DNA of 64,000 nucleotides from Bryum argenteum (GCA_037043015.1 CM073327.1:4570727-4634726), one strand, 5' to 3'; counted from the stretch's first letter, positions 21,199-34,313 are shown. Program-made: numbers and translations. Notes: a model not told the origin generated them from the sequence alone.

Positions 21199-24100
21199 CT
21201 AAACTATGGCGAGCTCAAGGATGCCTCTCTCCATGATCATCTTCACCTCGTTGAAACTTAGGGTAGGCGCATGGATGAAGAGGTCTACATCTGGTTCAAA
21301 CTTGCATACCAACACAAAGACATAGTATAGGTGCTTGCAAGGTCTATAAGGTTCTCCTCTCCGCCCTAGTTTTGCAATTGTGCTTTTAAACACCGGACAA
21401 GTGCAATCTGGCAATGCACCTATTGATAGTTGATAAATCGCTTGCGAATCTAACTCCATGGAAATAATGCATCCAATTCCTGGCGATGGGACCATAGTGA
21501 CCTTTAGTATCTTCGTCTGCATCGCACGGGCGGAATCAATATTCCGTGTGTGCTTAGAAGTTACGTTGCATATGCGCCGGAGGTTCCTTGACTTCCTTGA
21601 TTTTGAGAAGACATCTGCATTCTCCGGCACTGGAATATGTGACAGGTCCCGTGGCGCAGATGCAGTGTTGAAAGTACGGTTGAGTGGAAGTCTCTCCTTC
21701 TGAGGGAGTCGGAAACCAGCATTCTCTAACGCCTCCATCTCCGAACGTGTCAGATTTGTCCCTATCTTCACGGGCCAGATTGTTGGGATTGGGGGTTGAT
21801 CTTCAGTTCGAGAGAACGGCTCCACCCACTTCCGACGAGTGCCCTTCACACACCTCTCAATATCGTCGGGGCAGAAGTAAAACTTCTCCACCTTCTTGCG
21901 GTGACCATTTTTAGGAGGCATCCATATTCCGGTATAAGTTGGTGCAGGTGTGGACTTCCCGTTTTGCACTATACGAGACTCGCATTTCTTCTTGGTCACT
22001 GCATGCTGTGCCCAACAGGACTTGGCTGAGGGCTCCTTCAATCGAGCAATATGCCATAAGTTTTCGTTCACTTTTGTCTCTTGTACAGCTGTCACCCAAT
22101 TAATAGAGGCACCAGCGGATGTGGAAGATTCGATTGGGCGTTCTTCGTCTTCGCCGTCCTCGTGAATAGTTCTCAGACTCTCACCACATCCCCGGGTAAC
22201 TCTTCTGCCGATTCGGGGACGCGAGAAATTCACAGTGTCAGGCCTATGGGTTTCCTCTTCCGCTCCGATTGGAACATCATGCTTACGTTTTTTCGAACCA
22301 AAAATCTCGGCACCCTCCAAGTGAGCATCGCGAGTACAAAATATATCAGCCTCCGGGAACTCTATTACTGCCTTATTGAGAGCTGATGGATCGCCGGTTC
22401 TATGAGCCTTACGTTGTGCACTGCGAAGTCGGAGTTCCTCCCTAGACGGACCATGTCCACCCGCTCCACCTTTGGTGTATTGATAGTATCCCACAACTTG
22501 AAGGAAAGCACGAACGTAATCATCAACAGCTGCCATATAGAGATCACCACCCTTATTTCCCGAAGCTCGCAACCATTTGTTATGAATGGATTCTGCAAGG
22601 TTGCAGGATGGCATCTCAGCTAGCTCTTCTGCAGATAATTTTTGTTCCTGCCAGGTACAGAAGCATTGCTGTCAAGCTCAAAGTGTAGGAAGAAGCAATT
22701 TCGTTGACGAAACTGCCTACTAATAATAGATTTTTTTTTATTTTATTTTTTTGGAAGGATATAATAATTTACGTTTATCCCGACTTAATTGTAAAATCAA
22801 ATTACTATAACTTGAAATTACCGTAGTAAGCTTCTACTTACCAGTTCCATGAATCCACCCCACTGTCTATAGCGGTGATGCCAATACGAAAGCCATAGGC
22901 CTAGGTGGTAGAGGCCATTCTCGGAGGTGGCGTTTGAGGATGACCACCACGCTCTGATTGCCAAATACCGGGTCTCAGCTTCATCGGATGAACGAGCATC
23001 CTTGTATTGCTTACAGAGGACCCTATGTTGATCTTGCAATTCGTGGACGATGTACTTCTTGGTATGAGTTTCTAATGATTGCGTCCAATGAAAGTAACAA
23101 GTACGTTCTTGGTCTTCCATGGGAACTGAAGGATCTCCAGAGCCGTAAACGATCCGCACTGCGTTCCAGTTGGCTTGAGCACTGTCAGCCATAAATCCTT
23201 GAAACTTAGGTTTGGGTACTCCGTGCCTAGCCATGACATGGTTGAGATTCCTCCAGAAAACGAGTTGAGCTTGAGTATCTTCAGATTGAAAATCTGAACA
23301 TGCAATGGTTAGAATGCGCTGGTAATTGGGGTCGTACACATGGCACGCCATGGTAGTCCATGGCTTCACCCGTTTGACATGGTCAAACATCATCCAGGCA
23401 TTGGAGAGGTCGCCTCCAGGCTGCATCCGGCGGACAACGTCGACACCACTACCGGGTCCAACTTCTGACATCTTAAAAATGAAGACTTTGTCAGAATCGT
23501 CTCCTTGGCCCGGGAACATGTTGCGTTGCACATACGCCCAGTTGCTGAGTCTTCTAAGCTTTGTGATGCCATCAAGGATGCCAAATCTGCGCATGTACTT
23601 GAAAGAGTAGATACGATTCCGCAAGCTTGGAGAGTTCAGGAGTTTACATCGATCAAAGACTGGCTCAAGTTCTTCAAGAGTTAGGTGGCCGGATTTGGGG
23701 TCATCTTCGTCGCGTAGAAGAATGTTACCTACTACGTCCTTGCTAGTCTCCAAGACAATTTTCGAAATTGTTGCTTGGGGGTTGCGGTCAACATGCTGTT
23801 CGATTAACTCATCTATCATTTGACGTGCGCATCTATAGTCTCCGACTTTGACAGGGTGCTTGTGGGTACCGATATGCACACAAGCACGCTCTTGAATATC
23901 ATCTCCAAAGACGTAGAAGATTTTGGTAGGACACAAAGCAACGCAGACTGGAGGTTCTCTGCAAATCTTACAGACTAGGGTGGACGATGAGGGAGGCGGT
24001 TCACTTACTGAGAAAGGTTCTTTGGTGATACCTTCAAACTCCACCTCATTGACTCCCGTTGCACGACCCGGGCGTTCCAAATATGGGCACTTATCATTGT

Positions 24101-25142
24101 GGCATTGGAGATGACCTGCGCAATTAGAATACCGAAATGACAAGCCCATGGTGTTGCTGATATTTGTTGTCATCGTCCTAGTCCAGACATGTCCGTCATA
24201 CCGTTTGTCCATCCCTTCCATTGATTTTGCATTCTTGAGAACAACAGAAGGAAGTATCGGGGGGAGGACAAATAGGGCATTTCCGTTGAAAGATGGAGGC
24301 AGAAAGGATACTGTCTGAGTAGGGATGGAATTGAAATCTAGTTTCTTGAGAATATTCTTGCTACCGGGCATGCTACCAAGTTTGCGTAGACATGGGAGAA
24401 TGTTTTTGGGTTTTCCTGTTTGAGAAGATGGTGAGGGAGAGGCTAAGGAATAGGGCGTTGATAGAGAAGAGTTCTGAGAAATAGAGGAGATGGATGGAAG
24501 TTTGGCAGATGAACGACGGGGTGGAACGGATGGCTTTCGTTCGTCATCGGATGAATCTGATATATCGATACTGACACGCTTGCCTGGTTCAATCTTGACA
24601 CGAGCAAAGAGGGGACCGACGTTAGAGATTGTGGAGGAGCTACGAGGTGTTAGAAGTTGAGTGGAGGCGTTCATAACTGACTCTGTCAAACCATATAGGC
24701 GATACTTTCCTGACTTCAGCTTCCACATTGTAGCGCTATTATGTAAGACGACAGGTTCTACAACCGTGGAGTACAAGACATGAGAAGTATGTGGATCAAG
24801 AACGTCGGTCTCTAACCACAAACTGGAGACATCATAGCCAAAGCGGATTGCAAGCCATGAAGAGGTGACTTCAGCCACACCATCAGGGCCAGGAGGAAGA
24901 CAGAGAGGGACATCAGAGGCTACTGACTTAATCTCGATCAATTCCGGAGAAGGAGGCTCAGAGGTGGAAGCTATGACTTCAGCCACACTATCAGGGCGAG
25001 GAGGAAGACAGACAGGGACATCAGAGGCAATTGACTTAATCTCAAGCAAATCTGGACAAGGTTGCTCAGAGGAGGAAGCCATGACAGAACCGAATGCAAG
25101 GGAATGGATATAAGAGCGGTACGAAAGAGATAATGAGTTCAT
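21199..25142 (-). CDS. MULE-type DDE transposase with SWIM finger, two exons, intact
   Basis: Exon 1 is 25142-22842 (767 codons) and exon 2 is 22647-21199 (482 codons plus stop). Donor CTG|GTAAGT and acceptor CCTGGCAG|GAA join in phase 0, giving 1249 residues. The N-terminus has two copies of an ELIEIKSVASDVPLCLPP-like repeat. A GCM/WRKY-like zinc motif (CAGHLQCHNDKCPYL, about residue 340) and a second Cys/His cluster follow. The DDE core has MMFDHVKRVKPWTTMACH, FMADSAQANWNAV and CYFHW. The third acid is in NLAESIHNKW, just after the intron. The C-terminal SWIM finger is CTCPVF, then CKHLYYVF. All key residues are present. It would catalyse cut-and-paste transposition in the nucleus. The start could instead be the methionine about 20 residues in (MASSSEQP). 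Its intron carries one of the element's 16-bp dyads. Confidence 0.85.
22648..22841 (-). other. Transposase intron containing a dyad site
   Basis: A 194-bp GT-AG intron. At 22698-22713 it carries ATTTCGTTGACGAAAC followed by TGCC, a member of the element's dyad family with the same right-hand flank as the cargo-zone copies. An element-encoded factor bound here could influence transposase splicing or transcription (inference). Confidence 0.8.
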
Positions 25143-25731
25143 GTGGCGATGTTTATATACTGAAATAATGTTCTAATGTAATTAGTAAAAGTAAAGAAAT
25201 AGTTGCAAACTTATTTTGATGATGTTTATGAAACGGAGTGACCGTGGGGGTAAAGATGGAAGTACAATCTCCTAGATGTATACGTATTTAAAACGTATTA
25301 TGTAACCACATTCTTTAATATTGAACACTCGCATTAAGTAAGCAGAAATGTAAAGAGGGGGAAACTAAATAAGGAATTGAGACTTGAATTTGTGACGGCG
25401 GCCGCCTCTGTCAGATAATTTGAGTTCAAAAAAGGCGGCATGAAAATAGATTAGTATATATTGTCAGACACGGAATCAAAGTAAAAGATTTTGTACTGTT
25501 TCCGGATGCTAAAGTGGCTATGAGTGTTATTATGATACGCGTTTAGAGTAGTTAGGGTTTGAAGAACGGCGCAATCAAAGAGTATAAAGTTATAGGATGA
25601 GAAGAGATAATCCTCTATATTTCTTCAGATGTTAGTATCTTGAGGCTGGGTTGTATGATGTCGTTGTATTCTTGGAGTCACGCATTTTAGAATATCGTGT
25701 CTTAAGCGGTAGGAGTTCGTAATTGATCGCA
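25143..25731. promoter_or_regulatory. Divergent promoter region of element 1
   Basis: 589 bp between the outward-facing transposase and small acidic gene. It includes GACGGCGGCCGCC near 25395, comparable to the GACGGCCGCC core of the 96-bp repeats in the matching interval of element 2. No perfect repeats here. A shared bidirectional promoter is inferred from gene order alone. Confidence 0.5.
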
Positions 25732-26534
25732 ATGGAGGGTGACAGTAGTCAAGTAGAGAGAGGGAAGGATGGAGGACGCGGGAACAAGAAGAGAAGAGGT
25801 GGCATAAAGTTTTCTGGATCCAAAGCTTTGCGACGGAGTGCGATGCGGAAGAAAGATGTGCTGGATGGGTCTGATGACGATCATATGCAAGATATAGAGG
25901 AAACGATTGATGAGTTCCTCCCTGGGAGGTTTAGAAGGAATGTAAAGATTCGGACGTTGTACTTGGACGCTGTTACTGAGAATGCTGGGGGTGAAGACGA
26001 TGGAGAACGGCTTGATTGGAACGAAGGAGTGGAGGAGTTTGAGTCTAGTAAGCAATCGCAGAGCAAGAGTGGATCTCAAGAATTTGAACGTGATAGCGCG
26101 GATAAAGAGTTCGAAAAAGTAGTAAGTTTGAATGGGAGTCTGGGTTTGCACTATGCGTTAAACTTGATGTGATATACAGTCTTAAATGTTTTGATGGGTT
26201 TGTTCAGTGGGATGATATGGAGACATTCGTTGATGACATCTTTGGTGTTCATCCTCAGCAATTTGAAGCCGGAGCAGAAGGACCAACCCAAGATTGTCAA
26301 GTGGAAGATCTGAATGCTGTGGATGGCCATGAAGAAAAGGGCGAAGTGGAATTAGGACCGGAGCGTTTACCGGTACAAATCCCAAACCTTGGACACGAGG
26401 TAGATCCAGGATGTCGTCCTGAGTTTATGATTTACGAACACTCTAATGGATTCATTCAATGCTGGTTGATAGATAATAATGAGTTTCCTTGGGCCGACAG
26501 TGAGGACGTGGACGAAGCAGATGCTGATAGTTAA
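25732..26534 (+). CDS. Small acidic nuclear-type protein, two exons
   Basis: Exons 25732-26121 and 26208-26534 join in phase 0 (GTA|GTAAGT donor, GTTCAG|TGG acceptor), giving 238 residues. It begins MEGDSSQVERGKDGGRGNKK, has a basic patch (NKKRRGGIKFSGSKALRRSA) that suggests nuclear import, then an acidic second half (DDHMQDIEETIDEF, VHPQQFEAGAEG, ending PWADSEDVDEADADS). It is divergent from the transposase across a 0.6 kb promoter interval. Element 2 has a gene of similar type at the same place (56.14 kb), with a basic start and acidic second exon, though little direct sequence identity. An accessory or regulatory role is likely; family unknown. Confidence 0.65.
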
Positions 26535-28090
26535 CGTGCCACTAGGATGTAGACCCATTGAAGCCATTATTTCTACGTGTATTAGAACAGAAATAGGATA
26601 CTTTGTGAGAAAAGTCCAATTTTTGTGAGGTGGTCCCCCAAAAATAAAGACCATTGCCAGGCGCATTCTAAGTTGACATTTTTAGGAAACAAAATTCTAA
26701 GCGCATTTTTGGTGCTATTATATAATAAAAACAATTTAGAGGAATCTTATCTATTATGTAATGGACGTTACCGAAACCACTCATGACGCAGGGTATCATC
26801 TTTATTTTATATTTTACGCGGAATTTTATAGAGAAAGCAGCATCTTCAAGGATTTGGGGAAGGTAATGCTGGGAATGAACTAATATAGGTGTTCCTTATG
26901 TCTGTGAGATTTTATTCGGGATCAAAACATTATTGATGCCGTCATTGTTAAATTTACCCTGTACTCGATTAATTAATTCAAAAAGCTAACTAATCCTTTT
27001 CATTATATTAATTTTAAATCATGCATGTATTACTAAGAGCAATCAAGTAAGCTTCCATTGCGTGCTAACTCAGCGAGCAAGCTCTAGTCAGAACTGGATT
27101 CACTCTATAGGTACTAGTCGACCAATTTACAAATTCACGACCTAAGCGATCTTTTTGATTTTCGTGAACTAGTAGTTGCATGTTTCTAGAGGGTTGCCTA
27201 CATCGATATGGTTGATGGGTTGGCTCAAAGAAGCCTGATTTCAGCCCGCATAAGCGGAATCGATGGAGACAGGCAGTTGTGATAATCTGCCCTTTCGAAA
27301 TGACAGTCTGGATAACCAGCACAGAGGCCCTTTTTTGGCCGATTAAGCGGAGTCTTCGGAGACGGCACCAGTGACATTCGACCCTCCCGATCAGACAGTC
27401 TCATGCACATGGCTATCCGGGTTGCCAGCACGAAGGCGCGCCTGCCACCGCATAAGCGGAGTCATATTTAGCAGTCATCTTCAGATATTCTCTTGCGCGC
27501 CATCTGCTATAGAGCGGCTGTCATCCTCCTTTTCACTTTTGTCGATAATAGCTTCAGTTACGGGATGCCACCGTTTGTCTTTTTCGATAGTACCGAGGGT
27601 ACCATATTCACGCTGACGCCTGTTGAGATGCGAGAAAGGGTTTCGTGAATCCTCGGCTCGCTGTGCGGTCCACGATGGAAGGCATACAGTGACAAAAATA
27701 AAAAATGCCGATTACGTTTGATCTGATTCGATTTGGAGAGGGAGGTGTACAGATTGAAGCACTAAGAGGTATACGGTCTTTCGAACTTTGTTTCTTTCAT
27801 TCGCAGAGAGAATCAGTGATGGCGAGTTGCGGAGCGGAGGAAACTGCAATGCGCGAGTCTGGCAGTAGCGTTGCCCCTCCACGTTCTTGATCTCTGGGTG
27901 GAGAAGGTTGCATTGGAAAACGACAGGGAGGTTGGAGGTAACAGAAGAGGACATATTCGCATCGAAGGACTTTTGCATTCCTCAGGAGGTTTGTGTTTGA
28001 TCTCATCTCAAAGTGAATGTTTGTCTTCATTTTGAATCTATATTCAGAATTGTTGATTGGGATCCTCTTTTATGATTGTGCGGTCATCAA
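26535..28090 (+). other. Noncoding start of cargo zone with ~100-bp degenerate repeats
   Basis: No supported gene. 27.24-27.48 kb has three spaced copies of a unit containing TAAGCGGAGTC (27249, 27345 and 27452 approximately) with GGAGAC just after the first two and CCAGCAC further on. An ATG at 27819 opens a short frame (MASCGAEETAMRESGSSVAP) behind a possible acceptor, TTCGCAG, but I could not join it to other exons. Confidence 0.4.
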
Positions 28091-29944
28091 ATTTCGTCGA
28101 CGAAACTGCTTGATCAGCTGATATAGGAGCAATTCAGCAGCCACCAAGATTTTGAGAATCTGAGTGTTGAGTTCGAATGCACATTCCGGTCCTCAGAGAG
28201 GGGAACCGACCCTTACCAGCCACTAGCTGAAGCTTGAGTTTCGACGGGGATGTGCGGTGCCGAAAATCCTCGAGCTTGATCAGTTTATCTAGGACCCCGA
28301 ATTCAGCAGTCACCAAGATTATGCGATTCCGCTCTGAACCCGCCAGTGCATGATAAGGTCGGCCGTTTTTGTCAACGAAACCGCTTGTCGTTAGATCTGA
28401 TCGATTCGTTGACATCCTGAAACCGTAAAACTAGATTTTGAGTGGTGAGTTCGAATGCACTGCCCGCTCCTCAGAGAGGGGAACCGACCCTTACCAGCCA
28501 CTAGGTGAAGCTTGATTTTCGATGGGGATGCGCGTTTGGTTTTTTCAGTATGCGGTGTCTAAAATCCTCGAGCTTGATCAGTTTATCTACAACCCCGAAT
28601 TCAGCAGTCACCAAGATTACGCGATTCCACTCTGAACCCGCCAGTGCATGAGAAGGTCGGCCGTTTTCGTCAACGAAACCGCTTGTCATTAGAAACTGAT
28701 CGATTCGTTGACATCAAAAAACCGTAAAACTAGATCTTGAGTGGTGAGTTCGAATGCACAGTCCGCTCCTCAGAGAGGGGAACCGACCCTTATCAACCCC
28801 TTGCTGAAGCTTGATTTTTCGATGGGGATGCGCGTTTGGTGTTTTCAGTATTCGCTGCCGAAAATTCTTGAGCTCTTCGAGCTTGATCAGTTTATATAGG
28901 ACCCCGAATTCAGCAGTCAACAAGATTAAGAGATTCCGCTAATAACCCGCCAGTGCATGATAAGGTCTGCCGTTTTCGTCAACGAAACTGCCTTGTGGTT
29001 CGAAACAGATTGATTTGTTGACATCCTCTAACCGTAATACTAGATTCCGAGGGGTGAGTTTGAATGCACAACCCGGTCCACAGAGAGGGGATCGGACCCT
29101 TACCAGCTCCTCTCGCTGAAACTTGCGCTCTCAGGGCAGATCGTGGTATCGATTCCGGTATCATGGCGAAGGCGTTAGGTACCTGGGAGAGTGTCCGTGT
29201 TTGGTGTTGGGGATGCTTTTTTCGTTGGGGATGCTTGTTTTTACTTGTGGTTTTATCAGTATTCCGCTCGCTCAGAACCCGCCAGTGCATGAGAAGGTAG
29301 GCCTGTTTCGTCAACGAAACTGCGTTGTGGTTAGTAACTGTTCGATTTGTTGACATCCTAGAACTGTAATACTAGATTCCGAGTAGTGAGTTTAGATGCA
29401 CAACCCGGTCCCAGAGAGAGGGGATCGGACCCTTACCAGTCCCTCGTTGAAGGTTGCGCTATCACGGCAGATCGTGGTATCGATTCCGGTATCATGCCGT
29501 AGGCGTTTAGAGTCCGCAAGAGTGTCCGCCTTGTGGCTCCGAATATGATCGGTGCATGCAAGAGGAGATTGTCGGCCGGTTTCGTCAACGAAACTGCCTT
29601 CTGGCTCCGAATATGATCGGTTTTGTTGAATGCGGCTCTCTGATTCGAGGTATTGAGTGGCTAGTTCGAATGCATAGACCGGTCCACAGAGCAAGGATTG
29701 GACCCTTACCTGCCTCGTTAAAACTCGCGCTCTGAGTGAGATGGTGACATGGAATCATGGCTTAAGCGTTTGGGGAAACACGAGGTGAATCTCGCTTGAT
29801 TTCGTCAACGAAACTGCTGTGTGGCTAGTATCTTATCGTTTGTGGTAGTATCCGGCTCCCGGGATCCTAGTTACTGATAGGCGGGGTCGAATGCATAGCC
29901 CGGTGTCGGGTAGAGAGAATTAGCCCTAGGAAAACTCTGGGTTT

Positions 29945-31830
29945 CTGGCTGCACCTAAGTCAGATGAGAAGTAGGAGAAGCAGGAGAAATTATCAAACTA
30001 TATAAGAAAGTCATTGTAAATAATACAAACAGTATTAAAGGTATGTTAAAAGATTAGTATTAATGTGTTAAGTAAACCTTAATTGAGATTAGATTAGCTT
30101 AATTAATCATAAGTGATTAGACAAAATATTAGTTGACTAAATAGGATTAATTAAAACTTCTAACCTTGATTAGTCTCTAACTGTGATTAGATTGATAAAA
30201 CAGAGTTAATGGTAATTAATTATGATTAGTGTTAACAAACATGATTAAGGTAATTATTTCTAATTACCCTTAACCCTTTAAGGTCCTTACCCTTAGATAC
30301 CCTACCCCTTTTATACCCTCTTCTATAAGACCCTTATCCTAGATATACCCTTGGTATACCCTTTGTTAGTTTAAGTAAACTCTAACCGTGGTTTTCCTCT
30401 TACTTTGGTTAATCACTACACCTTCATACGAAATTAGAATCAAGCAAGCAATATGTTGATAGAAAGCTACTAAAACATACTACAAGCATACTAAATCTCA
30501 AGTCTTGAAGGTTATCACACAAAACTCTATGGACAGTAGAAGTTAGGCGATCAAATTTTCAAGGCAGCAGACCTTTCTTCACTAAAAAGAGTGCCAACTA
30601 CACTCAAAAGCTCCAAAGTTAGTGCGTGATAGCTCTATAGAAAGCTGACAAGTTATATTACAAACCCTTTGAATCTCAATCTCAGAAAGATCACACAAAA
30701 GTTATGAGGTCAAATCAAAAACGGTCATCTCAAAACCGCTCCCATGTTAAGAGAGGAAGAAACCCTCTCTACTTCAAACCCGCACCACGGCCTCATACTA
30801 TCTTCAAATCACACACTTGATAGCTTTTTACAAACACAACCTCAAGATGCACAAAACCTTCCAAATATCACACTTAGAAACGGTTTTTACAAAACGTAGT
30901 GACTCCTCGAAGTCACGGTAATCAAAAATACATGGCAGCAGACCTCTTTGCACTAAAAAGAGTGTTGCTCCTTCCTCACAAAAAGTATGAACTCCCTTGA
31001 TACCATTTCGGAAAGCTCTCTTAACACTCTACAACACTCTCAAAACTTAGCAACTCACTCCAAAAACTCAAAACACACTACTCCTCCAAAGCCAGCAGCT
31101 CCCAAGGAGAAAGGAGAGAGAGAAAGGGGGGGCCACCAAGGCCCATACCATGCCCATGTGGCATCTCTCATGCCATTGGGCATGGATGGTCACCTCCATG
31201 CTGCCCCTTATCTCTTATTATCTCCTTAACTAATGAAATACAAAATACTCTATTCTACCTATTCGGTACCAACCAAATGGTTGGATTTCCACCGAATTAT
31301 TCTATATATTAACATTATGTAAGAAACTCAACATCAACTCCAATCATAAATAAACTAAATGAGTTCCCACTAGGATAATTTCACCCCACCACGTCCTCAG
31401 GCTCGTAGTTCCGACTCCCGATGGTTGAATAAATCCGCCGCTGCTCGATATACAGTCGCCAAGTCGCGGACTTGGTTGGTTGGCTTGAAAGTCGATGATG
31501 CGTTCTGTCGGTCCGGGTTCGAACCCCGCTAGACCCGTTGAGCGACACAACCAGCTCGTGACTTAGCTCTGCTGGCGAGAGTAAACGGCAGGAAATAATG
31601 CCACCAACCGGCGCCCCTACCTCCAGACTGTGACAAGATGCAGTGCCTCCAAGATACAGGCCTGTCACGAAAAATTTATTATCCATCCCTCTAGGCCTAT
31701 ACTGTGGTTCTCACCACAAAACATACTTTTAATCTAATAATACACTCATATATTTACCACGTACCAGGTACATGGAAAACTATGAGGTTATCAACTTATA
31801 TTTAGTTTTTTACAACATATAACTGATATC
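29945..31830. other. AT-rich insertion splitting the dyad array
   Basis: About 1.9 kb without dyads, separating the 28.1-29.8 kb and 31.9-33.6 kb blocks. It contains a repeated phrase (GGCAGCAGACCT with CACTAAAAAGAGTG, at 30565 and 30933) and at its right end a tRNA-like internal promoter segment. It looks like one or two later insertions; exact ends not determined. Confidence 0.45.
31360..31700 (+). repeat. Possible tRNA-derived SINE remnant
   Basis: Contains GGTCCGGGTTCGAACCCCGC near 31520, an exact match to the pol III B-box (GGTTCGANNCC) in T-arm context. A weak A-box-like TTGGTTGGCTTG lies about 50 bp upstream. The body after it does not fold as a tRNA. A minus-strand open frame across it has no recognisable content. 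SINE is the best guess; no poly-A tail or target duplication identified. Confidence 0.35.
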
Positions 31831-34017
31831 ATCACGACACCGGTCCACAGAGCGGGGATCGGACCCTCAGTAGCCTCGCTGAAGCCTAGGGTCCGACCGC
31901 TTGCACCTCCTGCGTGTTGATGGCCACTGCTTGTATGCTCAGCCCAGTACTTGGGTCGGTTTTGTCAACGAAACTCAGTTCTATGAGCTCCGATATCGAC
32001 ATTCATTAGGATGGTGCTTGCTTGAAATCTCGGGAGTGTTTGCGTTTGGGATATTGTTTGTTAAGTATGGATATTATGCGTTCGGGATACTCGTTTTTAC
32101 TTGTGCTGTTATGAACATTCGTCGACGAAACTCATCGAGCTTTTCCAGCTTGAACAGCTAATGTGCGACCCCAAATTCTGTAGCCATCTAGATATTGATA
32201 ATCCGCTGAGAACCACACAGTGCACGAGGAGAAGATTGGCCAGTTTCGTCAACGAAACTGCCTTGTGAATAGTGTCTTATCGTATTTTGTTAGTTACTGA
32301 GTGGCAAGTATATACATAGCCCGGTCCACAGGGCAGAGACCGGAATCTAACAGCCTTGCTGAAGCCTCGGTGTCGAACGCTTGCGCCATCGCGTGAAGAT
32401 GGCCACTGCTCAACCCAGTATGCTCAGCCCATACTTGATCGTTCAACAGATCACTCCGTCGGTTTCGTCAACAAAACTGAGTTCTATGAGCTCCGAAATT
32501 CTCAGGAGTGTTCTCATGTTTGCATTTGGTCTCTTTTTTGTTTAGTATCGAAATTATGCGTTCGGGAACTCGTTTTTGCTTGTGGTGTGAGAGACATTCG
32601 TCGACGAAACAGCTTGACCTCATCCAGATTGAAAGCTACTGTAGGACCTCGAATTCATTTGTTATTGATAACCCGCTCAGAACCCGGTCGTGCACGAGGA
32701 GAAGCCCCGCCGGTTTCGTCAACGAAACTGCCTTCTGGCTCAGTCTTAATCTGGTCGGTTTTGTTGAATGCCGGCTCCCGGGATTCCAGCTTCTCAGTGT
32801 TGCACTGCTTAGCCCGGTCCACAGAGCGGGGATCGAACCCTTACTAGCCCCTCGCTAAAGCTTGCGCTCTCAGGGCAGATCGTGGAGTCGATTCCGGTAC
32901 CATGGCGTAGGGGCTGGTATCTTGTTCGTCGCCGAAAAACCTTGAGCTCTTCGAGCTTGACCAGCTGATCTGCGACCCAGGATTCCGCAACCACCAAGAT
33001 TCACAGATTCCGCTCAGTACCCACAAGTGCATGAGGAGAATGCGCCCGGTTTCGTCAACGAAACTGCCTTGTGGCTCCGAATATGATCTGATCTGCTGAA
33101 TGCCGGCTGTCGGGATCCGACCCTTACGAGCCCCTCGCTGAAGCCTGCGCTCTCAGCCGAATCTGATGGTTCTTCTAGTAACCATGTAACCATGTACCCC
33201 TTCTATATGAAGCCTTCACCGCTCGCCTTCGCGTTCGCCTTCACCTGCTTCGCATACGCCTTGAACTGCGGTGTGTTCACCTGCATCAGTGCAACGGCCA
33301 GCGCCGCGATCTGGTCGTCAATTCCGGTATCACCACTTAAGCGTTTCGTATCTTATTGAGTGTCCGCGTTTGGTTTTTTTGTATTTGAGTTTGGAAATTT
33401 TTGTTGGAGATCTCGTTTTTACTTGTGCTGTTATCAATATTCGTCGACGAAACAGATCGAGCTCTTCCAAATTGAAAGCTGATGTAGGTCCCCGAGTTCA
33501 AGAGCCTTCAAGATTTTGAAAATCCGCTCTGAACCCGCCAGTGCAGGAGTATAAGCCCGGCCAGTTTCGTCAACGAAACTGCCTAGTGGCTCCGAAAGTG
33601 ATCGGTTTTTGTTAAATGGATTTGTTGAATGCCGGTTCCCGGGATCCCTACTTCTGGTGGCGAGTTCGAATGCATAGTCCGGTCCACAACCGCGCTGAAG
33701 CTGAAGCTCGCGCTCTCAGAGCAGATGGTGGAATCGGTTCTGGGATCATGGCGTTGACGTTCATCACGCTGGTTTCTATGAGCTCCGAACTGATATTCAA
33801 TTCGATGCTGCCTTCTTGAAAGTGCTGATGGACAGTCCGCATGTCGTACGTTCTTATTTAGTGTCATATTGATAACAAGGATGTTGTATAGAAGAATCTG
33901 GGTTGTTTTATTTCTATACCTTCCGTCCTTTCAATATTATCACCAAATTATCTTCTCGGATCTCATTGATAATTTTGTACTGACTCTCTAATTTTTCTTT
34001 GTGTTTGCTGATGTAGG

Positions 34018-34313
34018 AATCGATTGACTTCGAGCCAGAGGACTCCTACCTGGAGTCTGAGAGTGATGGCGAATTGTCTAGTATGCAACCTAGAGTCTTA
34101 GACGTAGAGTGTAATTGCACATTGGGTCGTGCACTTCCAGCTGTTACTTCAGATTCTAACACGGACTTTGCTCAATCAACATTGACGGCTCCAGTGACCG
34201 TTTTTGAAGATCACCGTGCTACTGACATGAAGTGTTGGAGGGCTCGTAATAAGCAATTGCGCTTAGAATCTCAAGCTCGAGCTAGACGTTGTCACGACGA
34301 TCTAAGAGGATAG
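34018..34313 (+). CDS. Exon of unknown gene upstream of ParB fusion gene
   Basis: After a good acceptor (TTTGCTGATGTAG at 34005-34017) an open frame reads ESIDFEPEDSYLESESDGEL and continues to ARARRCHDDLRG with a TAG at 34311-34313. It is acidic at first and basic with RNKQLRLESQARARR at the end. It may be the last exon of a short cargo-zone transcript, or a first-exon alternative to the next gene. The upstream exon was not found. Confidence 0.4.

Larger units (their letters stand above)
28091..33579. repeat. Array of sixteen 16-bp dyads (GTTTCGTCAACGAAAC family), element 1
   Basis: Sites start at about 28091, 28366, 28664, 28973, 29305, 29579, 29799, 31959, 32116, 32243, 32462, 32595, 32713, 33049, 33438 and 33564. 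The consensus has 7-bp arms GTTTCGT/ACGAAAC around a 2-bp centre. A second subtype, ATTCGTCGACGAAAC, has a perfect 12-bp core TTCGTCGACGAA. Most sites share the right flank CTGCCTTGTGGC and all point the same way. The first seven are spaced 220-330 bp apart within a degenerate tandem unit that also holds CAGAGAGGGGA and GACCCTTACCAGC. Such oriented, evenly spaced sites look like iterons or partition-type sites. No other part of the window outside the element contains the motif. Confidence 0.85.

Noticed and set aside
28091-33579. CRISPR array, because of regularly spaced short repeats
   Set aside because: Repeats are 16-bp dyads, spacing varies, spacers are themselves related, and the genome is eukaryotic.
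27705-33900. Many 60-160 codon ORFs in the dyad zone as genes
   Set aside because: They are repeat-derived (the same peptide words recur with each repeat unit) and lack splice or codon support.
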